Assembly: GCA_951213105.1 (NCBI GenBank)
Contig: OX578137.1
Location: 62,645,736 to 62,709,735 of the forward strand
Source: Amaurobius ferox
Lineage: Eukaryota; Arthropoda; Arachnida; Araneae; Amaurobiidae
Direction of reading: 5' to 3'
Length of the DNA stretch: 64,000 bases
This document shows, in pieces, positions 20,546 to 29,849 of this stretch (the stretch's first letter is position 1; every line of letters starts with the position of its first letter). A program made the translations under genes and the position numbers. Under the pieces are notes generated by a model that searched no databases, was not told where the DNA came from, and worked only from the letters and a program-made list of their open reading frames with translations.

Positions 20546-21067
20546 TCATCCCCATGCATCAAATGTATCATTATCTTCAATACAGTTCTCATTGTCAATT
20601 CTGTTATTTATACCAATATCAGATTCATAAACATTTTCAAAAGTTCCTAATTTCATACCTTTATTTATGTAAACACATTTCTCTGAAGGATTAGCAACAC
20701 GCGCGTACAAAAAGTCATTTTCTGGAATGTTGTGAATACTTCTTGCAATGAAAATTTTATTTGCAGAAAATTCTTTATTATGAATGGGTTCAAGTAAAAT
20801 TGTCGTGTTTTTTTCAAACTTATAATTTTTCTTAAATTTGACAAATGATTCTGTAAAAGGTTTCAAAACACATTTCTTAAAAGCTTTTGCAATACCCAAG
20901 GTATTACTTTGTTGTGAACTTCTTTCATCATGTTTATCACAATTTGTTTCAAAAATTTCATTATCACTGGTATTGTTTTCTGTCAAGGATTTGTTTGTAT
21001 GTACATAGTCATTCATCAGCATTCCATGTAAATCATTTTCACATTCATAGTTTGATCTTTCATTCAC
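20546..21067 (-). CDS. Gypsy Pol linker between protease and RT
   Basis: 173 codons. The acidic Asn-rich first part has no recognisable motif. The second part (about 85-150: LLEPIHNKEF..., FIARSIHNIPENDFLYARVANPSE..., INKGMKLGTFENV) matches the pattern usually found between PR and RT in gypsy polyproteins, of the type ARS...VRVxNP...KGxxLG. In-frame codons upstream of the listed ATG extend it back to about 21225, where the protease frame shifts. It ends at TGA in the same frame as RT; only three codons before the TGA read AWG. Confidence 0.8.
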   Translation of the reverse strand: MNERSNYECENDLHGMLMNDYVHTNKSLTENNTSDNEIFETNCDKHDERSSQQSNTLGIAKAFKKCVLKPFTESFVKFKKNYKFEKNTTILLEPIHNKEFSANKIFIARSIHNIPENDFLYARVANPSEKCVYINKGMKLGTFENVYESDIGINNRIDNENCIEDNDTFDAWG

Positions 21068-21645
21068 ATTTGCATCAAAATCTCTAAAGTCGACATCTCT
21101 GAATTCATTATCATAATTGTTTTGTTCAAATAAATATCTATTATCACACTTGTTTTCATAACCTCTAAAATTTCTTGAAAAATTTGTGTCTTTGGATCTG
21201 TAGTCAACATCATTAGTAAACTGTAATTTCTACTATTAAAATTATGACCTATTGCATTACACTTAATTATTTCAGGTCGAACATCTTTGTGTCCAAAAGT
21301 AATGGTCACTTCTTTTTCATTCAAAAAGGTACTTCCTAAAATCATGCTATATTTATTTGGAGCAGGTGTGTTTAAAATGCAGCATTCAATCATATTGTTT
21401 TCATTAGCAATGGATATGGAAAAGAAAGCTTTTTTGTTTACTACAATATTCTGATCACCGATTCCTCTCAAGATAGTAGATGTATGTTTTGTTTGCACTT
21501 TTCGAGGATCAATTTTCTGTAAGGCATCACTGTAAATAATGTTTATAGAACTTCCAGTGTCAATCAAAGCATTTAATTTGACATCTTCAACAAAAACAGA
21601 AACTATTGGAAAGTTTTTGTGACAAGGAGCTTCATTTTCAGTCAT
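21064..21645 (-). CDS. Gypsy aspartic protease (frameshifted C-terminus)
   Basis: The active-site motif LIDTGSS has D29-T30-G31, followed by an ILG motif (SMILGSTFL) typical of the second half of retropepsins. It would cut Gag and Pol into mature parts. The frame is continuous with Gag apart from one TAA (21721-21723) and 25 open codons between stop and ATG. From about 21220 to 21064 the reading looks out of frame, because the alternative frame runs smoothly into the linker, so the true protease ends earlier than the listed stop. Confidence 0.88.
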   Translation of the reverse strand: MTENEAPCHKNFPIVSVFVEDVKLNALIDTGSSINIIYSDALQKIDPRKVQTKHTSTILRGIGDQNIVVNKKAFFSISIANENNMIECCILNTPAPNKYSMILGSTFLNEKEVTITFGHKDVRPEIIKCNAIGHNFNSRNYSLLMMLTTDPKTQIFQEILEVMKTSVIIDIYLNKTIMIMNSEMSTLEILMQM

Positions 21646-21720
21646 GAAACTAAACTCAGAATTTGATCTATTAAAATTTGGAGATTGAAAATTTTGTCTA
21701 TTGAAATTCTGTCTTCTAAA

Positions 21721-22542
21721 TTATCTTCTATTACCAAATCTATTGTTGAAATATCTGCTATTTCTTCTATATCCAGAATTATTAAGATTGTAAGATTTGT
21801 AGTTGTCAAAAGAATTTCTAAAATTTGAAAAATTTCTTCTTTGAAAATTTGGATTTTTACTGTATTTGTTTCGAAAAGGTCTTCTAAAGGTTTGAAAGTT
21901 CTTTCTTGGAGAATAATTTTGATATGGACTCTTAACATACCACTCTTCTTCCTGTGAGGAAACCGGAGTTCTTCTTTGACCGAAACGGTTTCTATTGTCA
22001 GTTCTTCTAGATGGTGTAGAAGTTTTGAAGGATGTTGATGGTTTGTGTTTCTTCTTTACTGGAATATCTTCCCAATCTTCTTCTATCATCCCAGTTTCAT
22101 TGTATCTGCTTGTAGAGGGCGTATTCGTGAACGATTCTTCAAAACTGGAATTGCTTCTATCTAAATCTTCTCTTATCTCAGTTAGTCTATTCTTTCTTTT
22201 TTCAGAGTTCTCTTTGAATTTTCTTCTTAAATCATCATACTCCTTTTTCTTTAATTTCAATTCTCTCTTCAGTTCTTCAATTTCTGTTTTAGGGTCACTT
22301 TCAGTTCTCAAGGTATTTATGTCTTCTGTCATTTCTTCCAGCTCTTCATTTTGCACTTCTTCTTCGAGTATAGCGACATTTTTGGCAGCTTCGAATGTTT
22401 GAGGATTAGCGGAGAGTACTGCTTTTCGGATAGAAATTTTTAACCCTTTTTTAAAAGCATTCAGTAAAATTGCAGTTCTCAGGGAGTCTTCGTTGTCCGA
22501 CTCAGCATCTTGTGGGAAAAACAATATAGGATTCTGCTTCAA
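21721..22542 (-). CDS. Gypsy Gag, C-terminal part (coiled coil, basic Asn/Arg tail)
   Basis: It continues Gag after a one-base shift near 22520. About residues 60-110 are Glu/Lys-rich with heptad-like spacing, probably a coiled coil (EELKRELKLKKKEYDDLRRK). The last ~70 residues are Arg/Asn/Phe-rich (FRRPFRNKYSKN, YNLNNSGYRRN). No CCHC zinc knuckle is present; the basic tail may do the RNA binding instead. It ends with NRR and TAA, after which the same Arg/Asn/Phe-rich composition continues in frame to the protease. Confidence 0.82.
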   Translation of the reverse strand: MKQNPILFFPQDAESDNEDSLRTAILLNAFKKGLKISIRKAVLSANPQTFEAAKNVAILEEEVQNEELEEMTEDINTLRTESDPKTEIEELKRELKLKKKEYDDLRRKFKENSEKRKNRLTEIREDLDRSNSSFEESFTNTPSTSRYNETGMIEEDWEDIPVKKKHKPSTSFKTSTPSRRTDNRNRFGQRRTPVSSQEEEWYVKSPYQNYSPRKNFQTFRRPFRNKYSKNPNFQRRNFSNFRNSFDNYKSYNLNNSGYRRNSRYFNNRFGNRR

Positions 22543-23044
22543 TACGATTTACAAAGTCTCTAACAGATTCCTTCAACATCTGTTTACAGTTCACAAGCGA
22601 AGCAACATTCTTGGCAACGTCAGCTTTTTCCGTAAAATTGTCTTTCAGTGCATTCACCAATTCCGTAAAATTCCCACTATGGTTTAATTTAGGAATGGAT
22701 TTCACAAGTCTTTCAGCCCGACCAGATTTCAGACCGAACTTTAACTTCAAAACAAAAATTTTATCACGATTTGACCATTCCGCATGGTTAGCTACTAATT
22801 CAAATTTTTCCAAAAATTCGGTAAAAGATTCGTTCGTGTTGCCAGTAAAGCCTGGAATGGATCCAAGAAATTGTGATCCGATCCCAACTTTTAATTTGTT
22901 TGAGTCTCTGACTGCAGAGGCTGATCTGCCAGAATTTGGAGAAAGTCGTGGCGGAGACACCGAAGGCACACGGTTTGGCCCGTGCGGCTGTGCAGAGGAG
23001 TCTCTACTCCTACTTGCACGAGAATTCTTATTGTTTCGAGGCAT
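22502..23044 (-). CDS. Gypsy Gag, N-terminal part
   Basis: 180 codons from an ATG located about 570 bases after the PBS. It has a Ser/Arg/Pro-rich start, then a capsid-like segment (ESFTEFLEKFELVANHAEWSNRDKIFVLKLKFGLKSGRAERLV) with the spacing of gypsy Gag capsids, ending in a QMLKESVRDFVNRIE major-homology-like stretch. The frame stops soon after the shift near 22520. It would form the particle that packages element RNA. Confidence 0.85.
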   Translation of the reverse strand: MPRNNKNSRASRSRDSSAQPHGPNRVPSVSPPRLSPNSGRSASAVRDSNKLKVGIGSQFLGSIPGFTGNTNESFTEFLEKFELVANHAEWSNRDKIFVLKLKFGLKSGRAERLVKSIPKLNHSGNFTELVNALKDNFTEKADVAKNVASLVNCKQMLKESVRDFVNRIEAESYIVFPTRC

Positions 23045-23602
23045 TTTAACACAGTTTGTATCACTTAAGCGCAGTTTATCTCGAAGCTAGTTTCACTTTC
23101 TTTCACTTATTTATGTCACAGAGAAAACACAATTCGTATGTTCTTTTTGATTTTTGTTCATTCACCTGAATTTTGAACAATTGTGTTATGTGCATATGTC
23201 AGCAGAAAAAATGATTTGTTTTGCATTTACTTTTCAGAATTTGTGTGTTTTCAAAAATTTTTAAATCACTTATAAATATCATTTTGCAAATGCTTATAAT
23301 GTGTGTCCTGCATGAATCAAGAATATATTTGTGCATCAAATAATCAAATAAACAAATAATGATCAGGTGCATATGGGCTTTTGTGCTTTTTGCACTTTTA
23401 TATTCAATTTATAACAATATTCAAGAGATACTTTCCTGCCCATTTACGATTCAAATAATTTTGCACCAAAAAAGAAATTTTCACTTACTTTGACATGAAA
23501 GATACTGCAATATTTATTTTTATACACACAAATCAAATAAAATTTTTTCTTGCATTCCTTCATAAAAATTAAACACAATTCTCACTGATACTCTCTGGGA
23601 AA
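23045..23602 (-). other. Gypsy 5' leader
   Basis: Noncoding A+T-rich leader between the PBS and the gag ATG. It probably holds packaging signals, but no specific structure is identified. Confidence 0.6.
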
Positions 23603-23614
23603 GGAACGGCGCCA
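23603..23614 (-). promoter_or_regulatory. tRNA primer-binding site
   Basis: On the coding strand, TGGCGCCGTTCC lies three bases after the end of the 5' LTR. The TGG start pairs with a tRNA 3' CCA. I cannot assign the tRNA without a search. Confidence 0.85.
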
Positions 23615-23617
23615 ATT

Positions 23618-24884
23618 TGTGGTAGCGGTCTCAGAACCAAAATGTGGGAAGAGATTCCGCCACGCACAAAACAGCCAGTGATCGTATATCACAACAAAAC
23701 AATATAGAAATTTTATAGTGGTAATAATCAAACTTAGCAATAACCCAGTCATTATATTTCAAGTGAAGTTTTCCCAGTCTAGAAGAATTATATTCTACAT
23801 GGTATTCAGTGAGCAAAGAACATGAGGAAATACAAGAAACAGAGCACATTTATCAATTTAAACAAATCTATTTATTTTAATCATTAGCATATTTATCAAC
23901 ATATATTACTTAAATTATCATTCCAAATAATTCAGAGCTTCCTTTATCATTAACAATCATTATTTCAATTTATGCTCTGCTCAAGAATATTCAATCACTA
24001 TTTAATATGAAATCAATCAATATGCTACTACTAAATCATGAATCTCAATACAATTCTATTTTACTTTTCTTAAAATTCAGCAAACCATTATTATTCAAAA
24101 TTAAACATTTTTAGTGTGCCTGCGTTGTATAAATTCGTGCCAAAGATTTCAGTTGGAACGTCTGGTTCCAAAACCAAAAGGGATTACCTGTACAGTTGAT
24201 CTAATCAAAACTCACAGAAAAGTTCCGGATTCGGAAAACACGACTTGAAGAGAACCGAATTAATTTCCAAAACGAGTGTCCAGGTCATCTCAAAATTCAA
24301 CAGGGCTTTATGCCAGATAATTCCAAGGAGTTCTTCCGTCCCGATATACCCACAGAGACCAACTCGATCCAATGCAAAAATCATCCTGGAATAAAAAAAA
24401 GGTAAATTTAGAATTTAAATATAGAAAGTCGAATCTTCTCCAGGAACTTCTTCATCCAGGCTCCAGGAATGGATCGTGGTTTCATCAGAAACAAAATATC
24501 TCCATTCAAGAACAATTAGCCATTTTGGCCAAAACCTTTGTCTTAAAGTTTAAGACAAACTTTCGATGCGACTTCTCCAAACGAAACTTCCAAGCCGAAT
24601 CCCCGGGTCTCAAGAGTCCTGCAAAAAGTTCTCCTCAGCGCAGCTTCCTGATTGGCAGGCAAGCGCGCCCAGCAACAGCCTTCTCCTCAGACCACACGTC
24701 ACGCAACCAGGCGAGACAGAAATCCTGGCCCGCGCCAACGAATTCTCGACGAAACACAGTTTTTAATGTAAAACCAATTCAAACAAGGCCTACCAAAACA
24801 CAGCACAGGCACGGAAGGAAAGAAAAGAGTTTTTCTCACAGAAAAACTCAAAAGGCTCATGGCGCGCAGAACTGCGACATGACA
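23618..24884 (-). repeat. 5' LTR of the gypsy element (promoter side)
   Basis: 1267 bases. Differences from the 3' LTR are scattered substitutions plus a length change in an A run (near 24391). Plus-strand frames 24372-24887 and 24566-24766 are LTR sequence, not genes. Confidence 0.95.
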
Positions 24885-24888
24885 TAAG

Positions 24889-25210
24889 TATATTCTGTCA
24901 AACCCTTAACTATGACTTAATTAACATTTTAATTGAATTTTACCCCATGGTTTTTAAACACATCTTAAAATATTCTTTTAAGTTCTGCAATGAATCAATT
25001 GCATTTAATATTTACACAGTATCTATCCCAAGAATGCATATTTCAATACCACCAAAATATTTCCCTTTAATTTACCATTCGAGGGTAAAGTTGTAGTTTT
25101 TGTTCTTTTATTTTGCCATTATCTCTCACAATGGTTAGGCTTTATTGACTTAACTCATCTACCACCGAAACTCTATTAAAAATATGTATTTAGAGTTGAA
25201 AATTAATTAC
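24889..25210 (+). repeat. Dispersed ~350-bp repeat family, copy 2
   Basis: A partial end (TGACTTAATTAACATTTTAATTG, 24915) is followed by a fuller copy (CAATGAATCAATTGCAT, ATTTCCCTTTAATTTACC, GACTTAACTCATC, TTAGAGTTGAAAAT). The gypsy element inserted immediately to its left. Confidence 0.5.
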
Positions 25211-25549
25211 TCGAAAAGTATTGAATTGAATATACTTCAGATTTAAAAATGCATTTTTCAAAGTGTTAAATATGTTAATGCAGAAAATGTAATGGTTTCG
25301 CAACTGAAATTAATTATGAAAATATATCCGTAGAAATATGTATTTATTTATTCACACACAAACAAACATACATGGTTACAAGCATATAAAGAAAGAAAAA
25401 GACAGAAGCAGTAATTGCAGAGCACTTAGAAATTGCATAGAAAAATAATATCGTTCGCATAAATTATAGCAAAGGACAAATTAAATCCTAGGGAATAAAA
25501 TGTTATAAATTTATTTTATATAGCTCAGAAGTAACACAATGCCTTTATG

Positions 25550-25935
25550 GGGGCCAACGGCCGTACCGTGCTGAAAACACCGGTTCTCGTTAGATCACCG
25601 AAGTCAAGCAGCATCGGGCGCTGTTAGTACTTGGTGGGTGACCACCTCGGAACACCGCGTGCTGTTGGCCATCTCGGGTGCGGTATCCCCGTGGTTTGCG
25701 CGCTAGATTTGCACGCTATCACAAATGCCGCCGTGTTCATGCGGAGTACGATCACGTTAAACATGTGGGTCCGTAAGTCCTTCCGAGAGGTTGGTGGTAG
25801 GGGAAGGAGGGTACGGTCCCTGTGGATGCCTCCCGCACTGGGTTCCGGTCTAAATTGGGTGGCACTTCCCGGCCGTCCATACAGTTACCTTACACCTTTC
25901 TGGTAGGTTGGACGGTCTGGGTCTCAACAACAACA
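25550..25935 (+). mobile_element. 5S-rRNA-derived SINE, copy 2 (intact, with target duplication)
   Basis: A 386-base element between perfect 14-base repeats ACAATGCCTTTATG (25536-25549 and 25936-25949). The 5S head is 25553-25669 (117 bases): GCCAACGGCCGTACCGTGCT at the start, AAGCAGCATCGGGCGC in the box A region, TGGGTGACCACCTCGG in the box C region, and GCTGTTGGC closing the terminal helix. A ~190-base body follows, then the hairpin GGCCGTCCATAC...GGTTGGACGGTC and the tail (CAA)n. It is the best reference copy here. The 91-codon frame at 25631-25906 is an accident of this element and recurs in other copies. Confidence 0.93.
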
Positions 25936-25984
25936 ACAATGCCTTTATGTGCAAAATATAAACCTTAAGTTTATTACTTTGCCT

Positions 25985-26165
25985 CGATGTATAGAGAAAT
26001 TTTTGTGACTGGGTCGAAAATTCGAATTTCGGTTTTCAACGGAAGAGTACGTCTCAAGCATCCTTGAAATCGAATCGAACGTTTTTGAGGAGATATCTGT
26101 GTGTATGTATGTTTGTGTGCCAGTGAGACTGTAGAAGCGACATTTCCCAAACGAATGAAAAGATT
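25985..26165 (-). repeat. Single-arm relative of the 5255-5693 palindrome
   Basis: It matches the right arm in order: TCGAAAATTCGAATTTCGG, CTCAAGCATCCTTGAAATCG, CGAACGTTTTTGAG, a TGTGTG run, GTGAGACTGTAGAAGCGA. Confidence 0.6.
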
Positions 26166-26169
26166 TGAA

Positions 26170-27225
26170 AAAGTTGATATTATTTTTAAAATAAGTTCGT
26201 AAATAAGTAAACTGGAACCCTTTTAATTTGAAACGTTACTGAATTAAAGAATTTTTATACATTGTCTTCCAGAAAATAGCCTGTTGTATGGTTTTCGCGA
26301 AATATTTCGATTTCGAGATTTTGATGCCAATATATGTTTTAGAACCTCATGAACACGTGAGGTTTTCTTATAAAATCAAGTGCATTTCCTCAAAATTAAA
26401 ATACAACCATTTAGAATATATGTTGCATGAAATGTCGTTTGGAATATGTCGAATTTTATAAGGATGTTCTGCGTTTGTCTTCATAGATTTGAAGAGTAAT
26501 CCTTTATGTTTTAACTATTCGTTTGACCTAGATAATTTTACTAGAGTCGCATTCAGAAAATATTTCTGAATACTGCATTTAAGGCTGAAATTTAAATGGA
26601 ATGAATTAAAATACGCAGGAAATTTCTGTCGTAATAGTTTAAGATCTTTTCAGGAGATTCAAAATTTATGTCCCATGTAAAGATTTTAAAGAAAAATTTA
26701 ATTCGCAAATAATTAAATAAAGTATATGTAACAGTGAAATATGGTAATTTGAATAACTTTAAAATTTTGAGAAAGAAGCACGTGGTAGCTTAACAGTCAG
26801 ATGTGATGATTTTTTGAAAATCTTCTGCCCGAGTTCCTAGATTAAGAGATTTCTCCGATGTTTGCAGTTGTGAATTTCAGTGATGGAAGCACTATTCTAC
26901 AGATCTATTGGAAATTCAAAATTAGTCAAAATCAAACTTATTAGAGGAATATATTTCTAAATTTTACATAAATTTATGATAAATGCTCAACTTAGAGATA
27001 CTATATGCCACAATTCAGAAATTCATAAATCTTAAATTTCACACAAACTGTAACTAATGAAAAAAACTGAATGCTATTTTCGAATTTTGTGCTTCAATTG
27101 ACACATGGAGTAACCATTTTTTGCCTGTAACACAAAATAATCGCAAGTTAGTGTAATTCATTTTATAATTTTCTCACAAAATAAAGCCAAAGTATATGTT
27201 ATAATACCATATAGAATACACAAAT
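26170..27225. other. Unassigned A+T-rich DNA
   Basis: No gene. A GAGATTTTGATGCCAATATA block (26315) recurs at 35850, marking another diverged dispersed repeat. Confidence 0.4.
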
Positions 27226-27227
27226 AA

Positions 27228-27290
27228 TCTGATGTGGGGAGCGCATAATTTCCCTTGTGTAATGCAATGAATTTACTCTTTTACAGTATG
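27228..27290 (+). repeat. Dispersed repeat with GATGTGGG core
   Basis: TGATGTGGGGAGCGCATAAT then TTGTGTAATGCAATGAATTT and CTTTTACAG, as at 7838-7905. Confidence 0.5.
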
Positions 27291-27929
27291 AAAATGATGT
27301 ATAAGATCCACAGAACAGTGTTTTTAATATTGAATTGGCGCTTTCCCGGATAACAAAATGTAAAATTATTTTGAAGTACCCAATTAACTTATATTTAACG
27401 CAACTCTAAATTGACAATTATGCATATTGACGATAAGAAAACTTTAAGGGGATTTTCTACAGTTTTAGGAGAGTGCTGTGGGATAATCTCACTTGTTGTC
27501 AGAGAAAGGGGAGAACAATCAATTTCAAAGTTGTAGAGGGCTGCAAATAAAGTACTAAGCACTTTACACCCCAGCATGAAAACTGTAAAAGTACTCTCAC
27601 AAAATAGCGATTTTAAGAGTGACAATTTTCCTTATCTGCATGTAATAGTGTAAACGTAAACACATTAAAGCATATGCTGATACATCTTATTACACGTGTG
27701 CAAACATGCATTGTTAAAGTTGAATATTTTGTATTTTGCGTATAATAAAATCAATTGTATTCTGCTGCATTTCCTAAATGTTCGATTTTTTTTATGGGGG
27801 GGGGGAGGCAATTTAGACTTATACACTGATTTCTAGGGTTCTTTTCCATCTTTTGCTAGGAAACAAAATGCTTAGTACTACCTTTGCAAAATCTTTAAAA
27901 AATATTGACTAGTTCCCTTATATTGTAAT

Positions 27930-28340
27930 TTGTGCCAATACTACTTGGCTTCCTTGGTTCCTTTAGGCAGTTACTGCATTCGACAACTATCGATTCCTGC
28001 TCTTCTTGGTTGCCCTTGTACTTCCTATGGAGTTGGGGCATTTTTTCGCTCAGGTTTCTTCAATTAAGGGAAGTTCCCCTGAGGAATCCTGAGTGTTCCT
28101 GGAGTCGTGGGGCTCTGGGCTTCTGCTTCCCGTGCTGTTCCCTGGGAGTGTGATTGTGTGGTATCGAGGTCACTTATCCTATCATTGGTGTTGTGTCTTT
28201 GTTGGGTCAGTCGTCTGGCAATATGCCACCTGTCCTTCTTTGGGCCTCAGCTGTGTCGTCTGTGGACGAATTTCAGTGGTGTAGAATAAAACCTGTAAAC
28301 CGAGAGGTGGGCCAAGTCCAGACTCCTGTCTCCTAGTTCC
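27930..28340. other. Unidentified G+C-rich island
   Basis: Much richer in G+C than its surroundings and with several overlapping short frames on both strands (plus 27932-28153, 28093-28284, 28107-28289, 28154-28336). On the minus strand a frame beginning MPQLHRKYKGNQEEQE and containing VECSNCLKEPRK looks more protein-like than the plus frames but is only about 48 codons. A TATATATAG is on the minus strand near 28430. I do not recognise it. Options are a decayed LTR/leader, a SINE body or an exon of an unknown gene. Confidence 0.35.
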
Positions 28341-28449
28341 CCTATATCTAATAGATAGACATCATACCTCCTGCAAAAGGGGTCAGCCACCTCTAAAGTT
28401 GCCTCACTGTGTAGTGGAATTGGGGTTTACTATATATACTCCTGCATAA

Positions 28450-28760
28450 AAATAAATTTATTCTTCTCAAATTATTGGACTCCATGACTTTCACTGAGAT
28501 CCTGCATTTACTGATGAAGCAACTGAAAGTATTTTATTAGTTTCAGTCAGAATCATATATCATTTGATGTTCCCAAAATATCTCCCGTTAATCTTTTCTT
28601 GGGAGTTACAGAGAAACTGATATTTTCTTATTTTTCTACATCAGAAGGATTTACCGATTTAATTAATTTGTGAACTTAATTTCACTTTTGTAACTGTATT
28701 AGAAATGAGTTTTTGAACTTTCATCTCAAATACATGTAACACTTAAAAGGAAAACGGAAT
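28450..28760 (+). repeat. Dispersed ~350-bp repeat family, copy 3
   Basis: ACTGATGAAGCAACTGAAAG, AAATATCTCCCGTTAATC, TTGGGAGTTA, GATTTAATTAATTT, TTAGAAATGAG in the family order. Confidence 0.5.
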
Positions 28761-29217
28761 ATCGGAAATTTCAACTTAAACGTTTTGCAATAATTAATAT
28801 CTGGATGGGAAGAATACTGTAAAGTTTCGTTATGGAAGAAGTTTGAGACTAAAGGAACTATGCTAAAATGTTTATATCGAATATTTTAATAGTCTTTAAG
28901 AATGTTGTTTATTTAAAAAATAATAATTATACATATTTTAATTAAATATTAAAGTTCGTTATTATTTTAACTGCAATGACGATATAATTCCTATATTTTC
29001 CCAGATTGATCTTCAGTCAATAATCAAAATTTTCTTTCACACTTAACTCTTACGGTATGGTACATGCCGACACCAGAGCAAATGTTTTATATTATAATTT
29101 TTACATTTTACACACACAATGCTGATAGTCCATGTAATATTAATGCAGACTACTTCTAGTATACATTTTGGATTTCGTAGGTGACCATTAAGGCTTATTG
29201 GAGTTCAAACAAAGAAA

Positions 29218-29390
29218 TCTCATGTGGGCAGCACATCACTTTCTCTGCAGACTCATATTCATGTTCTCATTATTTCTTCAATAATTCATTAAATTGAGTT
29301 TAATTGCACAAATAACAGCCATAATTGTTTTAAATTACACTGAATTTGCACTTAATTCAATTTTCGTTTTCATTTGGTAACTGAACTTAT
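29218..29390 (+). repeat. Dispersed repeat with CATGTGGGCAGCACATCAC core
   Basis: Shares with 48826-49020 a long stretch: CTCTGCAGACT-like, TTAAATTGAGTTTAATTGCA, CATAATTGTT, a GCACTTAATT-like block and GTTTTCATTTGGTAACTG-like end. Confidence 0.6.
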
Positions 29391-29845
29391 TTTGAACGGT
29401 GACCCCACAAAATAGGCAAGTCCTGCTTTTTCGAACCGCACAAGAATCTAATCAGCACCAGGTTAACCTACAATTATTTCTCTACTAAATTTCGGGAAAT
29501 TTGACCTATTAGTTTTTCAGCTAGAGTGGATATGGGCAATTTTTGCGAGCCATTTCGCAAAAGAAGGCAGGTTCTTTTATTCCGAATCTTGCTAGAATCT
29601 AATCAGCACCAGGGTCAGATACAAGTGACTTACCTACCAAATTTTATAAAATTTGATCAATCAGGTTTTCACTTAGAGTGGATACAAAATCTGCACAGAA
29701 AGACAGACGCACATACACAACAGAGACACACACACAGACGTCACGCTAAAAGTAGATTCTTTGTATTCTAGAAGTCACAAAATGTGTAGATTCGTCGAAA
29801 ACTCGAGTTGCGATTTTCGACACGAATCCAATACTTTCGCTGTAC
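29390..29845 (+). repeat. Tandem ~165-bp duplication followed by palindrome-family end block
   Basis: AGAATCTAATCAGCACCAGG occurs at 29443 and again (AGAATCTAATCAGCACCAGGG) near 29591, each followed by an AAATTT(C/T)GG(G)AAATTTGA-like block and by an AGAGTGGATA block. After the second unit come a CAGACGCACATACA-type run and the TCGAAAACTCGAGTTGCGATT block that also closes 8505-8740. Confidence 0.55.
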
Positions 29846-29849
29846 ATTG

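Larger units (their letters stand above)
13701..24884 (-). mobile_element. Ty3/gypsy LTR retrotransposon, full length, decayed coding
   Basis: Two direct LTRs (13701-14966 and 23618-24884) bound an 11.2-kb element flanked by the 4-bp duplication TAAG (13697-13700 and 24885-24888). On the minus strand the order is 5' LTR, PBS, leader, gag, PR, linker, RT/RNase H, IN, a long 3' region, PPT, 3' LTR. RT-RH before IN is the Ty3/gypsy order. LTRs begin TGTC and end ACA on the coding strand. The LTRs differ at scattered positions (roughly 1-2% by eye), so insertion was fairly recent. Even so, coding is broken by frameshifts near 22520, 21220, 19295 and 18945 and by stops at 21721 and 20546. No env-like protein is seen. 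Confidence 0.97.

Noticed and set aside
25553..25669. Functional 5S rRNA gene
   Set aside because: The 5S part continues directly into SINE body without a T-run terminator, and the whole unit is flanked by a target duplication.
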